The position numbers and the translations under genes were made by a program. From Rhodococcus sp. EPR-157 (GTDB lineage Bacteria > Actinomycetota > Actinomycetes > Mycobacteriales > Mycobacteriaceae), in NCBI RefSeq assembly GCF_001647195.1, contig NZ_LVCV01000184.1:1-33715 (forward strand): 33,715 nt of DNA, in the 5' to 3' direction. Position 1 is the first letter of the stretch. Each line of letters begins with the position of its first letter. Positions 29,883-33,715 of this stretch are shown here, piece after piece. Below the pieces are notes generated by a model. It was not told the DNA's origin and did no database searches. It worked only from the letters and a program-made list of their open reading frames with translations.

Positions 29883-31340
29883 ATGTCAGCCGTTCTCGGC
29901 GCATCGCTTGGTGTGAGTGGAATCCACACAGTGTCCACGGACCTGTCTACCCGTCCGCCGCGCAGCAGCGAGTCGAAAGTTCAGATACCCGAGTCCTCCA
30001 CCGACCCGTGGGGGTCGGTGGCGTGGGCCGTTCATCACTTCGCCCGTGAGACCGTCGGTACGGACGCCACGCCCGTGCTGGCGCTGCGCGACAAGAACCC
30101 GACGGAGGCGTACGGCGTCGAACACTACGACGGGCTGGCGCTCGTCTCGGATCTGGGCGCGCAGATCGGAGCCCTCCAGGAGGCCGGCGAACTGGCCGGT
30201 GAGCAGACCATTGCGCTGTTCGATGTCGGCGCGGGCGGGGTGACGGTGTCGATCGTGGATCGCGAATCCGGTCACGTGTACGCCTCCCGGCGCAGCGCGG
30301 TGCTCTCCGGCGACGGATGCGACGCCGCGTTGTCCACCTTTCTATTGGACCACTACGGCCTCGGGCGGGTGCTGGACGACAGCTCCCGCGATCTACTCGT
30401 CGAGGCGGTCTGCGCGGCCAAGGAACGGTTGTCGACTCTCACCGCCGTCGAGGTTCACGGACCGTTCACCTCGGGCGGTGTCGTGCTCTACCGAGCGCAA
30501 CTGGACGAGCTCGTCCGCGAGAACGTCTACGACGCCGTCACACTTGCCGCCGCGATGATCGCCGACGTCCCGCGCGTCGACGCAGTGTTCGCGGTGGGCG
30601 GCGGCGCGAACATGCAGATCGTCCGGCAATCCCTGATCGACGGCTTGTCGGTGCCGGTGTTCGTCCCTCGCGATCCCGAACTTCTCGCCGCACGCGGGGC
30701 CGCTGGGATGGCGCGCGACTTCGCGCGATCCGCTGCTGCCACCACCGTTGCGGCCACCACTGCCGGGACGGCCGGCCACGCTGCGCGCCCGCGGCACAGT
30801 GATACCTCCTCACGTCGACTCATCAGGATTCGAGGGTCGCGGTACCTCGGCGGAGCTGTGGTCGCCCTGGTGGCGGGAGGAGTGGCGGTGTCGATTGCGG
30901 CAGCGTCGAGCAGCGACATCGACCCGACACCAGGGATCGTCTACTCACCCGTCATCACGTCTTCACCGGCCGAAGTGAGCCCGTCGGCACCAGCGGTCGC
31001 CCCGTCGCCCACATCTCTCCCCATGACCACGACGACCGAGGAACCCGAGTCGACGGAGTCCGAACCCAGCAGCACACCGCAGAGCACGTCGGAGGACGGC
31101 CTGACGACCGACAGTGCCAGGGCTGATCGACGACGAACCGAGCCGACCACCACCACCGCGTCGCCGGACCTGACGACCAGTACGAAGCCGACACGGACCA
31201 AGGACGCCGATTCCCAGCCGTCGACGAGCAACCCGCCGTCGACGGCCATCCCTACGACGAGCAAGCCGCCAACGACGAGCAAGCCCGCCACGGCAACGAA
31301 TTCGCCGACACGCACCAGGAGCCCGTCGCGCCCAGGGTGA
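29883..31340 (+). CDS. Membrane-anchored Hsp70/actin-like ATPase with Pro/Ser/Thr tail
   Basis: 485 residues. Residues 1-285 look like an Hsp70/actin-fold ATPase: phosphate-2 motif ALFDVGAGGVTVSIVD (111-126), AKERLST near 179-185, and the adenosine motif AVGGGANMQIVRQSL (237-251), with ELLAARGAAGMA following as in DnaK relatives. The phosphate-1 motif is degenerate (GASLGVSG near 6-13 instead of DFGTTNS). No DnaK substrate-binding domain follows; instead one transmembrane helix at about 323-341 and a 140-residue Pro/Ser/Thr-rich tail, with TTSKP repeats, predicted outside. The ATG has GAGG 7 bases upstream. It may couple cytoplasmic ATP state to the cell wall. The gene at 32960 has a similar layout. 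Confidence 0.8.
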   Translation: MSAVLGASLGVSGIHTVSTDLSTRPPRSSESKVQIPESSTDPWGSVAWAVHHFARETVGTDATPVLALRDKNPTEAYGVEHYDGLALVSDLGAQIGALQEAGELAGEQTIALFDVGAGGVTVSIVDRESGHVYASRRSAVLSGDGCDAALSTFLLDHYGLGRVLDDSSRDLLVEAVCAAKERLSTLTAVEVHGPFTSGGVVLYRAQLDELVRENVYDAVTLAAAMIADVPRVDAVFAVGGGANMQIVRQSLIDGLSVPVFVPRDPELLAARGAAGMARDFARSAAATTVAATTAGTAGHAARPRHSDTSSRRLIRIRGSRYLGGAVVALVAGGVAVSIAAASSSDIDPTPGIVYSPVITSSPAEVSPSAPAVAPSPTSLPMTTTTEEPESTESEPSSTPQSTSEDGLTTDSARADRRRTEPTTTTASPDLTTSTKPTRTKDADSQPSTSNPPSTAIPTTSKPPTTSKPATATNSPTRTRSPSRPG

Positions 31341-31406
31341 CCGAAATTTCTGGGTCAGATCGGTGTCTTCTGCCGCCCGTTCATATTCTTCCGGCAGACT
31401 TGGCGG

Positions 31407-32855
31407 ATGGTTTCGATACAGACCGAACGCGAGGACAAGTTCGATGTGGACTCAGATTTCATCCTGCCTTCGGATGAACAGCTGATCCCTAAGGGAGGCT
31501 CGGCCGAGACTTCGGAGGTGGAGCTGGTGAGCACCTACTTCGACACCGAGGATCTCGACCTTCTGCAGCGAGGGATCACTCTGCGGCGCCGGCGAGGTGA
31601 CGCCGACACCGGCTGGCACGCGAAGGTACCCGCAGACAAGGCGCGCACCGAAATTCGGCTTCCGCTCGGATCTGGCGAGGATGCGTCCGTTCCGGACGAG
31701 CTCGCCGGCCTCCTCGTCGGTGTGTCGCTGGGAAAGCCACTGGGCCCGGTTGCGACGTTGACCTCGGTGCGACGGGTGCACGTGTTGGCGGATCAGGACG
31801 GTGACGTGGTGGCCGAACTCGCCGACGACAGCGTCTCCGTCGATCTGGCGGGTGCCGAGGGGCACACCTGGCGTGAGGTGGAAGTCGAACTGGGCCCTGC
31901 GGGGTCGGAGTCGGTGCTCGAGAGGGTCGGCAAGACGCTGAAGGCCGCAGGGGCACGCCCAGGTTCGCATCCGTCGAAATTCCACCGCGCTGTGCGGTCC
32001 TCGACGGAACCCGTCCATACGGGCACGGTCGGGGTGGTTGCGGACTATCTGAACGAGCAGACCCAGGCAATCTTCGCCGGCGACGTCTATCTCCGGCGTG
32101 GAATGGATCCGATCCACCCGACCCGGGTGGCGATTCGACGTTACCGAAGCACACTCAGGGTGTTCGGGGACATGTTCGACGAAGGCCGCGCATCCGTGTT
32201 GGACGCCGAACTCTCCTGGTATGCAGGGCTACTCGGCGAGGTCCGAGATCGTCAGGTGCAGCGCGCAAGGTTCGCCGACTCGTTGAGTGAACTACCCGAC
32301 TACCTGGTACTGGGGCCGGTCGCCGCGCGTATCGAGAACGATCTCCTCGCCGAGCAGCTCAGGTTCCGGGCAGCCGTGGCCACCGAAATCGACGGGGAGC
32401 GATACCGCGCGTTGCTGCACGAACTCGCCGAATGGGCACGCGGCCTTCCACTCGCTCCTGGCGCGTCGAAGCTCGACGACGACGATCTCGACGCATTGGC
32501 TCGTAAGGCGGGCAAGAAGGCAAGCAAGCGAGTGGCCGCAGCGACGTCGAGCGCGGAGGAAGAGGCTCTGCACCGAGCGCGCAAGGCGGGCAAGCGGGCG
32601 CGGTACGCCGCGGAACTGGTCAAGCCCGTCATCGGCAAGAAGGAAGCGAAAGCACGGATAGGGCGCTACACCAACGTCCAGGAGATCCTGGGTGAGCATC
32701 AGGATGCCGTCGTGGCAGCTGCGACGCTGCTGCAGTTGGGTAGGAAGGCGGGCGTCACCCCCGGCGAGAACGGCTTCACATTCGGGTTGCTGTACGCCCA
32801 GGAGGTTCACGCGGCGGCCGCCGCACGGGCCGCGATGACGGCGGCCGACTCGTAA
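31407..32855 (+). CDS. CYTH-CHAD domain protein
   Basis: 482 residues. The N-terminal CYTH (triphosphate tunnel metalloenzyme) domain has the ExExK motif as ERE.K at 7-11, LVSTYFDTEDLDLLQRGITLRRRR (about 41-64) and WREVEVEL near 153-160, which together supply the acidic and basic rows of the tunnel. The C-terminal CHAD domain (about 205-475) is helical and histidine/arginine-rich, with HPTRVAIRRYRSTLRVF, GEVRDRQVQRARF, the HRARKAGKRARYAAEL block and LGEHQDAVVA. CHAD domains bind polyphosphate. The protein may hydrolyse or sense inorganic polyphosphate or triphosphates. It sits between the two membrane-anchored proteins on the same strand, 66 bases after the first. Confidence 0.92.
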   Translation: MVSIQTEREDKFDVDSDFILPSDEQLIPKGGSAETSEVELVSTYFDTEDLDLLQRGITLRRRRGDADTGWHAKVPADKARTEIRLPLGSGEDASVPDELAGLLVGVSLGKPLGPVATLTSVRRVHVLADQDGDVVAELADDSVSVDLAGAEGHTWREVEVELGPAGSESVLERVGKTLKAAGARPGSHPSKFHRAVRSSTEPVHTGTVGVVADYLNEQTQAIFAGDVYLRRGMDPIHPTRVAIRRYRSTLRVFGDMFDEGRASVLDAELSWYAGLLGEVRDRQVQRARFADSLSELPDYLVLGPVAARIENDLLAEQLRFRAAVATEIDGERYRALLHELAEWARGLPLAPGASKLDDDDLDALARKAGKKASKRVAAATSSAEEEALHRARKAGKRARYAAELVKPVIGKKEAKARIGRYTNVQEILGEHQDAVVAAATLLQLGRKAGVTPGENGFTFGLLYAQEVHAAAAARAAMTAADS

Positions 32856-32959
32856 AAGTACGAATTTTCCAGCGGACGAGTACTCTGATCGCCGGAGAAA
32901 CCGACTTACTGCCCGATTTCGGGAAGGGGTCACGTGCAACCGGGGGGAGTGCGAGCGGC

Positions 32960-33715
32960 ATGCGTGTTGCACTTGGCGTGCACGTGAGTACATACGAGGC
33001 CACTGCGTCACTCGTGGAGATCTCCCTCCCTGAGCTCGGTCCCATCTGCTCGCGCACGGTCGATGTTGCCGCCGCACCGGGAGGAATCGGCGGAGCGGTG
33101 TCCGCGGCCCTCGGCTTCATGCGGGTACAGGCGCTGCAGAACCAGCTCACGGTCCTCGGCGGCGTAGTTGTCTGCGAGAGCGCGGCGCAGCGCGAGATCG
33201 TCGCCCGCGCGCTCGCCGAGGTGGAACCCGACCCGCCACCGGTGATCGACATGTTCGACGACCGTCTGTCCGACCAATTCACGCCCGATGTGGCCGCGGC
33301 GCTCCTGGTCGGGCACCTCGAACCCGTCGTTGCACCCGTGCACGTGCGCCAGGACGAGCATCGCGGGATATGGCCGGTCGCTGCGGTCGGCGCCTGCGTG
33401 TTGGCGGCGCTAGGTGGCGTCACTGCGTGGGCGATGACGTCGCAGCCTGCGCCTGCGGGCGAACTCGTCACGACGTCGGAGATGGTGTATCCGACGTCCG
33501 AAGCGCCGAAGACGGCCGACAGTGCGGCCCCGGTCGGCGTCGTGTCTGCGACCACCAGCGCGGATCGAGCACGTCCGGATGCGGTTCCCGACATCGCTCC
33601 GGTGGACGTCGTATTAGCGCCCCCGGTTGCTCCCGAGCCGATGTTCGAGAGCTACTCGGAATCCGACGTGCAGATCACGTCCACGCCGAGTGCGACGCCA
33701 GCGCCGTCGACCACC
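32960..33715 (+). CDS. Membrane protein with degenerate ATPase-like N-terminus (partial)
   Basis: The frame opens at ATG 32960 and is still open at the window end, giving 252 residues so far; no stop is seen. A GGGGGAG ribosome site lies 10 bases upstream. Residues 1-110 begin MRVALGVHVSTYEATASLVEI, which looks like a degenerate Hsp70/actin phosphate-1 strand pair, and LGGVVVCESAAQREIV resembles a later strand; no intact phosphate or adenosine motif is visible. One transmembrane helix at about 136-158 (GIWPVAAVGACVLAALGG), then a Pro/Ser/Thr-rich tail. It is like a reduced version of the protein at 29883. The missing 3' end limits the call. Confidence 0.75.
   Translation, partial: MRVALGVHVSTYEATASLVEISLPELGPICSRTVDVAAAPGGIGGAVSAALGFMRVQALQNQLTVLGGVVVCESAAQREIVARALAEVEPDPPPVIDMFDDRLSDQFTPDVAAALLVGHLEPVVAPVHVRQDEHRGIWPVAAVGACVLAALGGVTAWAMTSQPAPAGELVTTSEMVYPTSEAPKTADSAAPVGVVSATTSADRARPDAVPDIAPVDVVLAPPVAPEPMFESYSESDVQITSTPSATPAPSTT

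Noticed and set aside
32850-32885. Terminator after the CYTH-CHAD gene
   Set aside because: Only short inverted pieces (ACTCGT/ACGAGT) separated by a long loop and without a T run; not convincing.

Overview
The window is a chromosomal segment of a high-GC actinomycete of the Mycobacteriales, most likely Rhodococcus/Rhodococcoides or a close relative. This rests on a FadE5-type acyl-CoA dehydrogenase with the family's 611-residue length, a GAF-GGDEF-EAL protein next to a Rv1355c-type protein as in Mycobacterium tuberculosis, a bifunctional-type dCTP deaminase, many GTG/TTG starts and several apparently leaderless genes. Family and synteny statements are from memory; no search was run. No phage, plasmid, IS element or CRISPR array was seen, and no CDS looks broken.

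Layout. 1-5200: flavin reductase, a convergent fadE5-like gene sharing a strong terminator, a small methyltransferase behind a secreted DUF4185 protein, a divergent MarR regulator and a 53-residue membrane protein. 5214-5968: excisionase-type HTH protein coupled to DUF4180, followed upstream by a 66-bp palindrome. 6110-9243: coupled minus-strand operon of methylthioadenosine phosphorylase, sugar-nucleotide epimerase, family 2 glycosyltransferase and DUF2064 protein, divergent from a polytopic membrane protein. 10640-13790: coupled four-gene operon of lipoprotein, cytochrome b/molybdopterin oxidoreductase fusion, small membrane protein and methyltransferase. 13791-14284 is the only long gene-free stretch and carries a hairpin and 30-bp tandem repeats in front of a two-domain sulfurtransferase. 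15117-19977: aldehyde dehydrogenase plus GMC oxidoreductase operon, divergent from a PucR-type regulator coupled to a DUF2945 protein. 19994-22026: secreted lipase and a secreted GH16 glycanase, followed by tRNA-Gly(CCC).

22360-29011 is the most unusual part: a minus-strand run of an acyltransferase-like protein, an E1-like/nitroreductase fusion (Rv1355c type) and two tandem GAF-GGDEF-EAL proteins. It suggests an uncharacterised modification or biosynthesis function tied to cyclic-di-GMP. 29194-33715 (plus strand) holds dCTP deaminase, a membrane-anchored Hsp70/actin-like ATPase with a long Pro/Ser/Thr tail, a CYTH-CHAD protein, and the start of a second, shorter membrane protein of similar layout that runs off the window.

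Regulation visible in the sequence is mostly local: translational coupling by ATGA/GTGA overlaps, divergent regulator/target pairs, and a shared 13-base promoter element directly before the MarR and dcd start codons.
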